DNA from: Pleurocapsa sp. PCC 7327
GTDB taxonomy: Bacteria; Cyanobacteriota; Cyanobacteriia; Cyanobacteriales; Microcystaceae
Direction: 5' to 3'
Assembly: GCF_000317025.1 (NCBI RefSeq)
Contig: NC_019689.1
Coordinates: forward strand, 4,697,501-4,761,500
Length of the DNA: 64,000 nucleotides
The notes below the pieces were generated by a model. The model had not been told where the DNA came from and ran no database searches. It saw only the letters and a program-made list of their open reading frames with translations. The translations under genes and the position numbers were made by a program. Every line of letters begins with the position of its first letter. Within the stretch, counting starts at the first letter, position 1. Positions 36,421 to 44,535 of this stretch are shown piece by piece.

Positions 36421-36759
36421 ATCATTTATCTCCGAGCAGAAACTCCTGAAAAGTTCAACGCTAGGCAAGCTTCGAGCGAGAGGATCGTTCTCAACTGAGA
36501 CTTGCACCTACGCTTCGCTCCACTCCACAAGGGAATTCATTCCCTTGCTCGGTTGCAACAGTCCTCGCCTATAGAACTAAATGATGACTAGATAAGACTT
36601 TCAGTCCATTTTAATGGACTTATGCTCTTAGCCAAGAAATTGATTTCTTGGCGAGATTTTAATGTTTACTGGTTCTGGTTCTGATGCAAGATCTAAGTCA
36701 ATCAATACTGAATCGGCAGACTCGATCGCCAGTGATTCTCCTTCGCTTGTCTTCTTTTT
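36421..36759. other. Hairpin-rich intergenic stretch
   Basis: The gap between the two minus-strand genes holds three perfect inverted repeats (listed separately) and little else. It must contain the promoter of the gene at 36420 or a read-through path from the Cys-rich gene. Confidence 0.5.
36528..36652. repeat. Three perfect hairpins with 2-base loops
   Basis: CAAGGGAAT-TC-ATTCCCTTG (36528-36547), AGTCCATT-TT-AATGGACT (36603-36620) and GCCAAGAAAT-TG-ATTTCTTGGC (36631-36652) follow one another. All three are perfect and all have a 2-base centre. A related pair sits at 47865-47915, so these look like parts of a dispersed palindromic element. Confidence 0.75.
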
Positions 36760-37104
36760 TTAAGCTCGTGCTGCCGCTACTCCTGCAATCTTGCGATATT
36801 CTTCTGCTGCTTGACGACAAGCTCTTGCGCATTTCTGGCAATGTTCGTCTTTGTGTTTTTCGCATTCTTTTGCACAAGCATCGCAAATTTCGGCACAAGC
36901 TTTGGCTAGATGGGGAATAAAGCGCGAGCCGCGTACCATATAAATTGCGATCGTGCGGCAAGTTTCTACACAGTCGAGACAAGTGCGAGCGCACCCTAAC
37001 ATTTCTGGATCTCCCATGCAGGCTTTGGCGCAATGTTCGCACTCGACGACACAATACATGGCAGTATCAAAACTGGATTGATATTCTTTGCTAACTAAAA
37101 GCAT
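36760..37104 (-). CDS. Four-helix-bundle copper-binding protein (DUF326)
   Basis: 114 residues from ATG at 37104 (MLLVSKEYQSSFDTAMYC). The protein has about 15 cysteines in repeating CxxxC and CxxC patterns (CVVECEHCAKAC, CARTCLDCVETC, CAEICDACAKEC, CQKCARAC) on four predicted helices. This is the DUF326/Csp-like fold that stores Cu(I) inside a bundle of helices. A longer frame adds 19 residues with no family match. No copper transporter is adjacent. Confidence 0.85.
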   Translation of the reverse strand: MLLVSKEYQSSFDTAMYCVVECEHCAKACMGDPEMLGCARTCLDCVETCRTIAIYMVRGSRFIPHLAKACAEICDACAKECEKHKDEHCQKCARACRQAAEEYRKIAGVAAARA

Positions 37105-37747
37105 TGGAATTTTCCTCTCTTTTATTTTTAATATGTAAAAATTTTCTGAACAAAATATCATCTCTCTGTTGAAAGAAAGCGGATTTCTTGCTATAGACAG
37201 AGCAAGATTTCATCTCAATTCCGTTTTTTAGTAGTTCGTAAGTAATAGTTACTAAAAAAATATCTACTAACCACTAACTATTAACTATCTATTAACTATT
37301 AACTTTCTATGCAGGTCGAACTACTGGCAAATTGGCAGCCTTCCAAACTATCTAATAGCCAGGAATTATTGATGACGCGCGCGATCGCATTCATACTTTA
37401 GCAAAAAACTGGCGGCAATGGAGACGCGATAGCCGCTGTTACGCCTGCTCGATTGTCGTCCGCTAGGTTTGTTCTAATCTTCTAATAATATCTAATATTA
37501 GTACCATTGCTAAGGTTTTTTTCTATGATAGTTTTTCTTTAAAAACCTAGCAATAAAACTAATAATTTTTCTTCACTCCTTAGTAATACCTTTAGCTGAC
37601 AAGACTGGCTTTATCTTCTATCTTAAGATAGAGTTAATTTTAGGATTTCAAAACAACTGTTTTTTTTGTAAATATTTACATACCGATCGACTTATCTAGA
37701 AACTGTTAGTAAAATCAAGAAAAATTCTCTCGTGGACAACTAGGCTC
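37105..37747. other. Long AT-rich intergenic stretch
   Basis: Between the DUF326 and stress-protein genes. It contains an inverted ACTAAC-type repeat at 37230-37311, a 16-bp perfect palindrome TCTATCTTAAGATAGA at 37617-37632, and GCTAAGGTTTTT facing AAAAACCTAGC near 37510-37555. No gene is supported; a short reading frame around 37310-37420 has no match I recognise. Confidence 0.5.
37230..37311. repeat. Inverted ACTAAC-type repeat
   Basis: The left part AGTAGTTCGTAAGTAATAG faces the right part CTACTAACCACTAACTATT, with further CTATTAAC units after it. It is of the same family as 843, 12251 and 51904. Confidence 0.55.
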
Positions 37748-38632
37748 TTAATTTTGCCGATCGGCAGAGAAAAATAAGACTGGAAACCAACTGCGACGTA
37801 GCAAGTCTCTCGCAAAACAGGGAACGGCTAACTCTAGCCAATCGGGTTGACGGTCAGTTGCGATCGCGATCGCGCTGATATCAAAATACAGCGCAGCATC
37901 GAGAATTTCTAGCAAAGGATTTCCCTGTCGTACCTCAGTATTGACTTCCAATCCCAGTGCTTCTAATTCAGCTTTGACGGATTCTAGTTTTTTCTGAGCT
38001 TCTTGCAGGCGATTAGTTATCAGCACCTTTTCGCGCAATCCATCGCTAACAACCCAAACGAGCATGCATTGTTTTAGATGCTTTTCTGGTTGTTTCTTGG
38101 CATACTCTTTGATTCGTTCGATTAAATAGCGAGCCGCTTTCCCATCATTGTAAGGAATTAACAAATAACGCCAAAGATGCCGACAGCGCAAGGATAATTC
38201 TTCGCGAGTATAAGTGGTAATTAGTTCGGGACGGAGAACGATGAGGGGTGTTGACATCAATTTCGTCAATGCCGCGCTCGTACTGCCCAAGATTTTTTCT
38301 TCCAGCAAACTGCGAATTGGCGTGCCCACAAAAACGACATCGATTTGATAGGTTTCTACTGCTCGAAGGATTTTTTCAACCGGACGACCTAACGCAACTT
38401 CTACCTTGACTTCTACTCCTTCTGGCACGGAGGTGAGAGCGGCTGAGAGGCGTTCTTTAGCTGCTGCGACTTGCTCTTCGTCTATTCTAGAACCTCTTCC
38501 GTCTTGCCAAACCGAAATAATATGTAAAAAAACAATCCGTTTTAGACCGCTACTTGCTAAATCGGGAACAAAATCAGTCAATCGATGCAAGCCGTCGGAA
38601 AAGTTCGTGCAGATTAAACAGTGTTGAAACAT
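37748..38632 (-). CDS. Tandem universal stress protein (two UspA domains)
   Basis: 294 residues with two UspA-type alpha/beta domains: about 2-145 (CLICTNFSDGLHRL ... DVVFVGTPIRSLLEEKILGSTS) and about 160-290 (YLLIPYNDGKAARYLIERI ... DISAIAIATDRQPDWLE). The first has the G-2X-G-9X-G(S/T)-like nucleotide site only in part (VGTPIRS...GSTSA). Such double Usp proteins are common in cyanobacteria and act in stress responses, usually by binding ATP. ATG start. Confidence 0.85.
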   Translation of the reverse strand: MFQHCLICTNFSDGLHRLTDFVPDLASSGLKRIVFLHIISVWQDGRGSRIDEEQVAAAKERLSAALTSVPEGVEVKVEVALGRPVEKILRAVETYQIDVVFVGTPIRSLLEEKILGSTSAALTKLMSTPLIVLRPELITTYTREELSLRCRHLWRYLLIPYNDGKAARYLIERIKEYAKKQPEKHLKQCMLVWVVSDGLREKVLITNRLQEAQKKLESVKAELEALGLEVNTEVRQGNPLLEILDAALYFDISAIAIATDRQPDWLELAVPCFARDLLRRSWFPVLFFSADRQN

Positions 38633-38888
38633 AACTTAAAATCGTCGCTCGCGCCAATATTAGTATATTTAAAAACATCTACGTTCCGTAAAGTATGAAA
38701 TAGCGATCGCTGTCGGTTTTAGATTGTTGGGCTACGCTTCGATCGACTCATAAATAGCAAGACTTATGTCGAACTAACCGTCGATCGGGCAAATCAACTT
38801 CTGATTCGGTCTCAATGAACTTGATACATTTATACATATCAGCAAAGTATTATTCTCTGCCGTTGGAAAGATTTCTTCTAAACCAACC

Positions 38889-39557
38889 CTATTTCACTAA
38901 CCCCGTTTGGCGTAATAAGTCGATCGCTTTTTCTTTGTGTTTTGCTTCAATTTCTATCCAATCGATGTTGCGATAGGCACTGGGCATTGCGGTAATCAAA
39001 TCGCTATGTTTGGGATCGCGAAAAGAGGTGCTTCCATTAGAAATGTGAACTAGCTGCCATTCGGGAGGTTTCCGAGTCGTGCGAGCTGCCAAAACCATTT
39101 CTGCAATGCTAGGGTCTTCATAACTATCAAGCTGTTCGTGAATGACGTGGTGATGGGCATCAAACACCATCGGAATTTCCGCAGCCTGGCAGATTTCTAA
39201 AATGTCGCTCGCACTGTAAGTGTATTCGTCATTCTCCAATGTTAAACGCAGTCGAATCGACTCTGGCAAATTGCGGATCGTATCGATTAGGTGCATGGAA
39301 CGATCGCCCCTGCCGCCATGTATATTTATTAATGCCCAAGGCGATTGCAGTAATCTTAGCATATCAAAAATACGAGCGTGAGTAGCAAGAATTTTAATGC
39401 TGTTTTCGATAACTTCTGGGCGATCCGAATTTAACACTACCTATCGATCCGGATGCACGACTAAGCAAATTCCTAACTCTGTCGCGCGAGTTCCTATTTT
39501 TGAAATCGGTTCGGCAAGCTCACCTAAAACTTCTTCAAACAATACTTTTCTACTTAC
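38889..39557 (-). pseudogene. uvsE: 5'-truncated UV-damage endonuclease uvsE
   Basis: The C-terminal 182 residues are typical UvdE/UvsE: LLQSPWALINIHGGRGDRS, LTLENDEYTYSA (catalytic Glu) and MVFDAHHHVIHEQLDS, then LVHISNG and SDLITAMPSAYR. Upstream in the same frame, 38 more codons still align (VLFEEVLGELAEPISKIGTR, then LVVHPDR), but a TAG at 39441-39443 stands where VVHPDQFVVLNSD is expected. The first 85-100 residues, with the N-terminal catalytic Tyr and His, are absent. The fragment abuts the stop codon of the next gene. It is a non-functional remnant. Confidence 0.85.
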
Positions 39558-39560
39558 CTT

Positions 39561-39851
39561 CTATTTTTTTACGGAAAGCCCATCGAACACATCTGTTTCT
39601 GACTTTCGATTGGCAAATCTCCAACTTGGTTTGAGAAACAGCCAGCAAACGAACAAAAAAGCAGCGATCGCGATTTGCATAAGATCGATTGCAGATACAT
39701 AGCCATCGGCAAAAGCAGCGAGGCTTCGGTCAATCGTTCCAAATAACCAAGCAGCAATTCCTAAAAACCAAGCTAAAGTTCGGTAAATGTGAGAAAACTC
39801 TTCAGATTGTGATTTTTTTCTGAGATGCCCTGATAAGTCGCTGTTAGCCAT
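39561..39851 (-). CDS. Small membrane protein, related to the next gene
   Basis: 96 residues from ATG at 39851. Two hydrophobic segments, WFLGIAAWLFGTIDRSLAAF (about 29-48) and LMQIAIAAFLFVCWLFLKP (about 57-75), are joined by a short loop. The pair is clearly similar to the N-terminal helices of the protein encoded upstream at 39939-40901, so the two genes are neighbouring paralogues. I know no function. It ends 3 bases before the in-frame region of the uvsE remnant. Confidence 0.65.
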   Translation of the reverse strand: MANSDLSGHLRKKSQSEEFSHIYRTLAWFLGIAAWLFGTIDRSLAAFADGYVSAIDLMQIAIAAFLFVCWLFLKPSWRFANRKSETDVFDGLSVKK

Positions 39852-39938
39852 AGTTATCTATTCCTAAGAAATGCGAACCGAAAAATTTAGCTCCGACCTA
39901 CATACATCGTAACAATTCTTTACAGATCGGTTGAATGA

Positions 39939-40901
39939 TTACTGGGCTGAGGATGGAGGCAGTTGAGCAGAGAGTTCGCTCGAACCATATAAATCGACAA
40001 ATCTTTTATATAACCAGAGGGTGTTGCAATCTGAACCCTTATGCGACTTGAATAAGCGATCGATATTTCTTTGGGCTAGTTTGCGCAGATAAGGCAAATC
40101 TTCAAACAGAGTCACAATGGCAGCGATATGCAAAGGGAATTGCAATAAAGGTTTAGGCCACTCTAACTCGGTGTAAATATCGATAAAGAACTTATGTGCG
40201 CCTTGATTGAGAGGAACGGCATTAAACAAGACAATTATATGTTTGCCGTTATAAACTGGGATGCTGAGTTCGACTGTATAGGGAGTAAGCAGGGTTAAGT
40301 TGACATCGACTAGCGGTTGTCGCCAAATTCTTAAAACATTGAATGGCGAATCCAAAACGGTTTGAAACCTAATTTTTCCTCCATTATGCGTAGACTCGAA
40401 CTGACTGACTCCAACAATTTTTAAGTTATTGAGGCTGAAACTGTGAATGGTTTCCAAATGCTTCAAATTGAGCAAATGATAGATTTGGCAGAGATAGGGA
40501 AAAGATAAAGTATACTCTTGACTAATCGCGTGTTGTTCTTGCAACTGAAGCATTCGGTTGGCAACGATACCTTTGTAAACTTCAAGCCGCTCCGCATCGA
40601 TATCGAGCTGATGGTTTTGCTTGTCTTCATCGGCGCTTTCCGAACTCGGTTCTGGCTTTAAATAAAGCCAAGTAACAAAGAAAAACACGATTGTCAGGAT
40701 TTGTACGAATTCTAGGACAGATAAATGACCTTTGGTAAAAATAGCAAGGGCGCGATCGCAAATTGCAAACAGCCAAGCGGGAATCCCAACAAACCAAATA
40801 AGGCTTTTGACTGCATGTAGAAAAGATGTAGTTTTGCTCGTTTGCTCTTTCTGTTGTGGGATAACTTGGTAATCTTTTATCGCCACTGTTTTGTTAGACA
40901 T
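39939..40901 (-). CDS. Membrane-anchored protein of unknown function
   Basis: 320 residues (ATG at 40901; a GTG two codons earlier is possible). It opens with a cytoplasmic stretch and two membrane segments, WFVGIPAWLFAICDRALAIF (about 36-55) and FVQILTIVFFFVTWLYLKP (about 64-82), sharing sequence with the 96-residue neighbour. A large soluble domain follows (about 105-320), with predicted beta strands and helices (LHIAAIVTLFEDLPYLRKLAQ) and no motif I recognise. The shared helices suggest a duplication with loss or gain of the soluble domain. Confidence 0.65.
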   Translation of the reverse strand: MSNKTVAIKDYQVIPQQKEQTSKTTSFLHAVKSLIWFVGIPAWLFAICDRALAIFTKGHLSVLEFVQILTIVFFFVTWLYLKPEPSSESADEDKQNHQLDIDAERLEVYKGIVANRMLQLQEQHAISQEYTLSFPYLCQIYHLLNLKHLETIHSFSLNNLKIVGVSQFESTHNGGKIRFQTVLDSPFNVLRIWRQPLVDVNLTLLTPYTVELSIPVYNGKHIIVLFNAVPLNQGAHKFFIDIYTELEWPKPLLQFPLHIAAIVTLFEDLPYLRKLAQRNIDRLFKSHKGSDCNTLWLYKRFVDLYGSSELSAQLPPSSAQ

Positions 40902-40907
40902 AGGCAC

Positions 40908-41262
40908 TCAACCCTCGCCTGTAAAGACGTATACATTTGCATAAATTTTTCAAGTTACTAAAAATTAAATTTAGTTGACTGAGGACATTCTTTATGCTTA
41001 TAGCTAATATAACAACCCAAAAAATTTTTTTCTTCTATCACAAGTTCAAGTTAAACTCTCTACCCAAATGATGAGAGGAACGAACGCAGCAAAGCCGAAT
41101 CCATAAAGGTTTTCCCGCGCGATCGAGAAGTCCTGAGAAAGCGATCGCCATCTTTAGAGAAAACACGCTAAAATAAGAGTGAAACCCGCTCCGAATCAAT
41201 ACTCTTCATTCAATCTAGCGCGAGTGAGAATAGAGATAAGTCAAAGAAAAATGCTTTGTTAA
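40908..41262. other. Intergenic, no gene seen
   Basis: Divergent gap between the membrane protein and the RemA-like gene. TTGACT followed 17 bases later by TTATAG near 40975-41005 could be a promoter on the plus strand, but it lies about 260 bases from the start codon. HIP1 octamers are present. Nothing else is supported. Confidence 0.4.
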
Positions 41263-41637
41263 ATGAGAATACAGCCATCGGTTCTAGTACATCTGGGCTT
41301 TGGTAAGTATGTGCGCTCAGACCAAGTAACAGCAGTTATCCCCATCGAGGAAGGTCGCGGACCGGGACGGCGTACTTTGATATACCTACAAGGACAAACC
41401 GAACCTATCGTTGCCTCTCGTGCTGAAGACTCAATCGCGCGCGACCTCCTACAAGAGCCGCGCGAGATCGTTCAGGCACGGCAACAGCAGGAGATTCTAA
41501 GCGATTTACTCATGGATTTGCACAACGTCAATCCAACTATCCGTCGGATCGTTCGCGACGAAAGCGGTCTCGATCTCGAACGTTTGGAGCAGCGTATCCG
41601 CGAAGTAATCGAGGATGAGTTAGTAGCGAGAGCGTAA
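41263..41637 (+). CDS. RemA-like regulatory protein (DUF370 family)
   Basis: 124 residues. The first half (VLVHLGFGKYVRSDQVTAVIP, then RRTLIYLQGQTEPIVASRAEDSIARDLL) matches RemA/DUF370 DNA-binding regulators, which in Bacillus control biofilm matrix genes. The C-terminal half is helical and charged (about 72-120) and longer than in Bacillus RemA. ATG start. A role in extracellular matrix control would fit a polysaccharide-forming strain but is inferred. Confidence 0.6.
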   Translation: MRIQPSVLVHLGFGKYVRSDQVTAVIPIEEGRGPGRRTLIYLQGQTEPIVASRAEDSIARDLLQEPREIVQARQQQEILSDLLMDLHNVNPTIRRIVRDESGLDLERLEQRIREVIEDELVARA

Positions 41638-41747
41638 CGCTAATGTAGGAGACGTTCCAGGGAAAGTCTCTAGCAACCTTCCCTAATTACTTCCTAAGAT
41701 TGATGAGCCAAAAAGATCTTTCCAATCAGCTCGACTTCCGAATTCAA

Positions 41748-42640
41748 CTATGAAGTGAGTTGGCGATCGAGACATTGTACTTCTTCAGGCGACAGTCGAA
41801 CCTCGATCGCCCTTACAGAATCTTCAATACTAGAAATTTTACTAGCGCCGGGGATGGGGATGATGCAAGGAGATTTAGCAACTAACCACGCCAACACGAT
41901 CTGATAGACAGACGCGCCTTTTTCTTTGGCTAGCTGGGCAATAGTCGGAATATCTTGCAGGCGACTAACGCGACTACTCCCTCCCAGAGGACTCCAAGGC
42001 AAGAAAGTTAGCCCCTCTCGTTCGCAATATTCTAGTACCCCATCAAATTCAGGCTGACGGTACCAAGGATTGTACTGATTTTGGACGGAGACAATCTCAA
42101 CTACGTCGCGAGCGCGTTTAATCTGTTCTACCGAAAAATTAGAAACGCCTACAAATCGAATTAACCCTGCTGCGACAGCTTCTTTGGCTGGGGCGAGTGA
42201 CTCCTCAATCGTATAGTTAGGATCGGGCGCATGGTATTGCCAAACATCGATGGGTTTTTCGCCCCCAAGCGCTTCATAACTTTGGCGAATCGTCTGGCGC
42301 AGATGGTCGGGATTGCCATTGCGAATCCAGTTGCCATTGGGACGCATTAAGCCTCCTTTAGTAGCAACAATAACATGGCTCGTATCCTCATGGTATTTTT
42401 GAAGTGCAGTAGCAATCAGGCGCTCGTTGTGGTGTTTGTCGGATTCATCTTGACAGTAGAATCAGCCGTGTCAATCAGGGTGACTCCAAGATCGATCGCT
42501 CTATGAATGACTTCAATTGCCACCGATTGAGGCGGACGACCGTTTAAAGACATTGGCATTCCTCCCAAACCAATGGCGCTGACGGTCGTATCGGTATTGC
42601 CAAGTTTTTTGGTTTTCATGAATAAGCTGGGTTGTTGCAT
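41748..42640 (-). pseudogene. Aldo/keto reductase with frameshift at active site
   Basis: Two frames together give a complete aldo/keto reductase. The N-terminal part (LGNTDTTVSAIGLGGMPMSL ... LGVTLIDTADS) ends in the wrong frame near 42460. The right frame resumes as YCQDESDKHHNERL and runs through VATKGGLMRPNG, VWQYHAPDPN and VGVSNFS to the stop at 41748. A single missing base between the codons for Ser and the catalytic Tyr (DTADS|Y) breaks the gene. All other catalytic residues (Asp, Lys in ATKGG, His in QYHAP) are present, so the mutation looks recent, or the base call is wrong. Confidence 0.85.
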
Positions 42641-42704
42641 TATCTTTTGCTTTCTCTCTATTTAGCCAAAAAAATGAGAGAAGGGTCGTCTATCTAGAGA
42701 CAAG

Positions 42705-43802
42705 TTAATTTTTTCCTCGTAAAGCCTCGATAATTTTGGTATTGGCTTTCGGAAAGGGAAAGCGATCGATTTCTTCTAATGTTACCCAGCGAATTTCTTC
42801 GCATTGAATGGGTTTTGGTTCGCCTCCTAAATAGCGGCAATAGTGAACGATTAGAGTCACCCGAAAATGGGTGTAGGCATGATCGATGCTGATGAGATGG
42901 TCTTCGACTTCGATATCGATGCCGATTTCTTCTAAGATTTCGCGCCGGATACAGTCTTCGACGGTTTCATTGGGTTCGATTTTGCCGCCAGGAAATTCCC
43001 ACAATCCTCCCAGCAATCCATTAGCAGGTCTGCGATCAATTAAAATCAGTCCCTCGTCATTGCGGATAACGGCGACACCAATTCGTTTATGAGGGAGGGG
43101 AGAAGAACTTTCGCGCATGGGGAGTTGAGCTTGCATGCCTTGACTATACGCCTGACAGTATGGCATCCACGGGCATCGATCGCAACTGGGACGCGATCGC
43201 GTACAAACTATTGCCCCTAAATCCATTAAAGCTTGGTTGAAATCTCTCGGATGCTGGGGATCGATTAGCGTATCCGACAACTGCCACAATTGCTCAATTG
43301 CCCTAGCAGGCGGCACGGGTAAAGCAACTAAGCGAGATAACACTCGCTTGACATTGCCATCCAAAATAGACCAAGGCTGGTTAAAAGCAGCACTGAGAAT
43401 GCTGCCTGCTGTAGTGCGACCGATTCCAGCTAGAGTTAAAACCTCGTCTAGCCGTTGGGGAAAGACTCCATTATAGTCTCGCACGATTTGCCCTGCCGCT
43501 TTGTGGAGATTGCGGGCGCGAGCATAGTATCCTAAGCCTTCCCAAGCTTTGAGAACGGTTTGCAGATCGGCGACTGCAAGGTCTTTAATGGTAGGAAATC
43601 GATCTAGCCACCGTTGATAGTAGGGAATGACAGTCTTAACCTGAGTTTGTTGGAGCATAATCTCCGAAACCCATATAGTATAAGGATCGCTTTGATGGCG
43701 CCAGGGTAAATCCCGTCCCTGTCGTCCGTACCACTCAAGCAGCGATCGCCTCAGTTCAGTTATTGGCGAACTAATGGCAAATGAGGAATAACGAATGACC
43801 AA
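42705..43802 (-). CDS. mutY: A/G-specific adenine DNA glycosylase
   Basis: Removes adenine mispaired with 8-oxoguanine. The HhH-GPD domain (about 20-225) has the catalytic region SEIMLQQTQVKTV and LTLAGIGRTTAGSI, with Asp in ILDGNVKR. The iron-sulphur cysteines are CTRSRPSCDRCPWMPYC. The C-terminal Nudix-like domain (about 245-365) has a recognisable Nudix box (GGKIEPNETVEDCIRREILE), which in MutY recognises 8-oxoG. The start is TTG with AGGAA upstream, 6 bases after DUF760, so the two probably form an operon. The start is uncertain by a few codons. Confidence 0.95.
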   Translation of the reverse strand: MVIRYSSFAISSPITELRRSLLEWYGRQGRDLPWRHQSDPYTIWVSEIMLQQTQVKTVIPYYQRWLDRFPTIKDLAVADLQTVLKAWEGLGYYARARNLHKAAGQIVRDYNGVFPQRLDEVLTLAGIGRTTAGSILSAAFNQPWSILDGNVKRVLSRLVALPVPPARAIEQLWQLSDTLIDPQHPRDFNQALMDLGAIVCTRSRPSCDRCPWMPYCQAYSQGMQAQLPMRESSSPLPHKRIGVAVIRNDEGLILIDRRPANGLLGGLWEFPGGKIEPNETVEDCIRREILEEIGIDIEVEDHLISIDHAYTHFRVTLIVHYCRYLGGEPKPIQCEEIRWVTLEEIDRFPFPKANTKIIEALRGKN

Positions 43803-43808
43803 CTACTA

Positions 43809-44159
43809 TTATTCCTGTTCCTGTTCTGGGAGGGAGCTGTTGAGAGCTTTAATAGACTTCTCAAGATTCATTCTTTGTTCCGCATTTCGTAGGAAATATC
43901 CACTCATCATCGCCGAGGCTAACAACCGTCCTAAGTTTTCCTTGCTAGTACTAATGGTAATGTCAAAGTTTTCTGAAGGCAGATTTCCTAACAAGCCAAT
44001 AATACTGCGTTCCATCACTTGAAGAACTTCAGGAGAATCCGGTCTAGAAAGGCGAGCTATTGTTTCTGGAGTTAGAGATTGAACGTATTGCCACAATCCT
44101 TCTCCCGACTCCCTTTCGCTACCAAATAAATTTTGAGAACGATTTAATTCGTTGTTCAC
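43809..44159 (-). CDS. DUF760 protein
   Basis: 116 residues of the DUF760 family shared by cyanobacteria and plastids (LWQYVQSLTPETIARLS, VMERSIIGLLGNLP, SKENLGRLLASAMMSGYFLR). Function is not settled. The GTG start is fixed by AGGAGG eight bases upstream. It is the first gene of a pair with mutY. Confidence 0.9.
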   Translation of the reverse strand: MNNELNRSQNLFGSERESGEGLWQYVQSLTPETIARLSRPDSPEVLQVMERSIIGLLGNLPSENFDITISTSKENLGRLLASAMMSGYFLRNAEQRMNLEKSIKALNSSLPEQEQE

Positions 44160-44535
44160 TGTTTGCCTCCTGTGACTTCTTCTGTAGTCTCAATCTACTG
44201 TCGAACGAGTAAATATTTTTGGCGTTTTTATCGGTTTTGCTTTTCTTTAATGTAGCAAGGTTGAATCTTGTCGGTCATTGGGTAGAACCGAACTCTAAAC
44301 GTGTCGTTTTCCCTCCCAAAGATGAAGAGATGGGGAGACGGGGAAGACGGGGAGTGTGGGGAGACAAGGGAGAAAACTAATCACCAACCACTAACTACTA
44401 ACTAATCCCCAATCCAAAATCCCAAATCGAACAATCCCCAACCGTCAGTTCCCAAAAAATTCTCTGTACCTCGGACGTAAATTGCGAAATAATTAAGTTT
44501 AAAAATCAGTCAATTCTTGGGAAAGGAGTCGAGGA
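44160..44535. other. Intergenic with composite repeat
   Basis: Between DUF760 and dacB. The composite repeat occupies 44330-44428. The rest is AT-rich and should contain the promoter of DUF760 (left) and dacB (right). GGAAAGGAG at 44519 is the dacB ribosome-binding site. No gene is seen. Confidence 0.5.
44330..44428 (+). repeat. Composite G-rich/ACTAAC repeat
   Basis: GGGGAGACGGGGAAGACGGG and GGGGAGTGTGGGGAGAC words are followed by CCACTAACTACTAACTAATC and CCAATCCAAAATCCCAAAT. It is the third copy of the layout seen at 24184 and 35251, upstream of dacB. Confidence 0.65.

Noticed and set aside
41748-42640. Programmed frameshift in the aldo/keto reductase
   Set aside because: No slippery heptamer or downstream stem is apparent; simple deletion is more likely.
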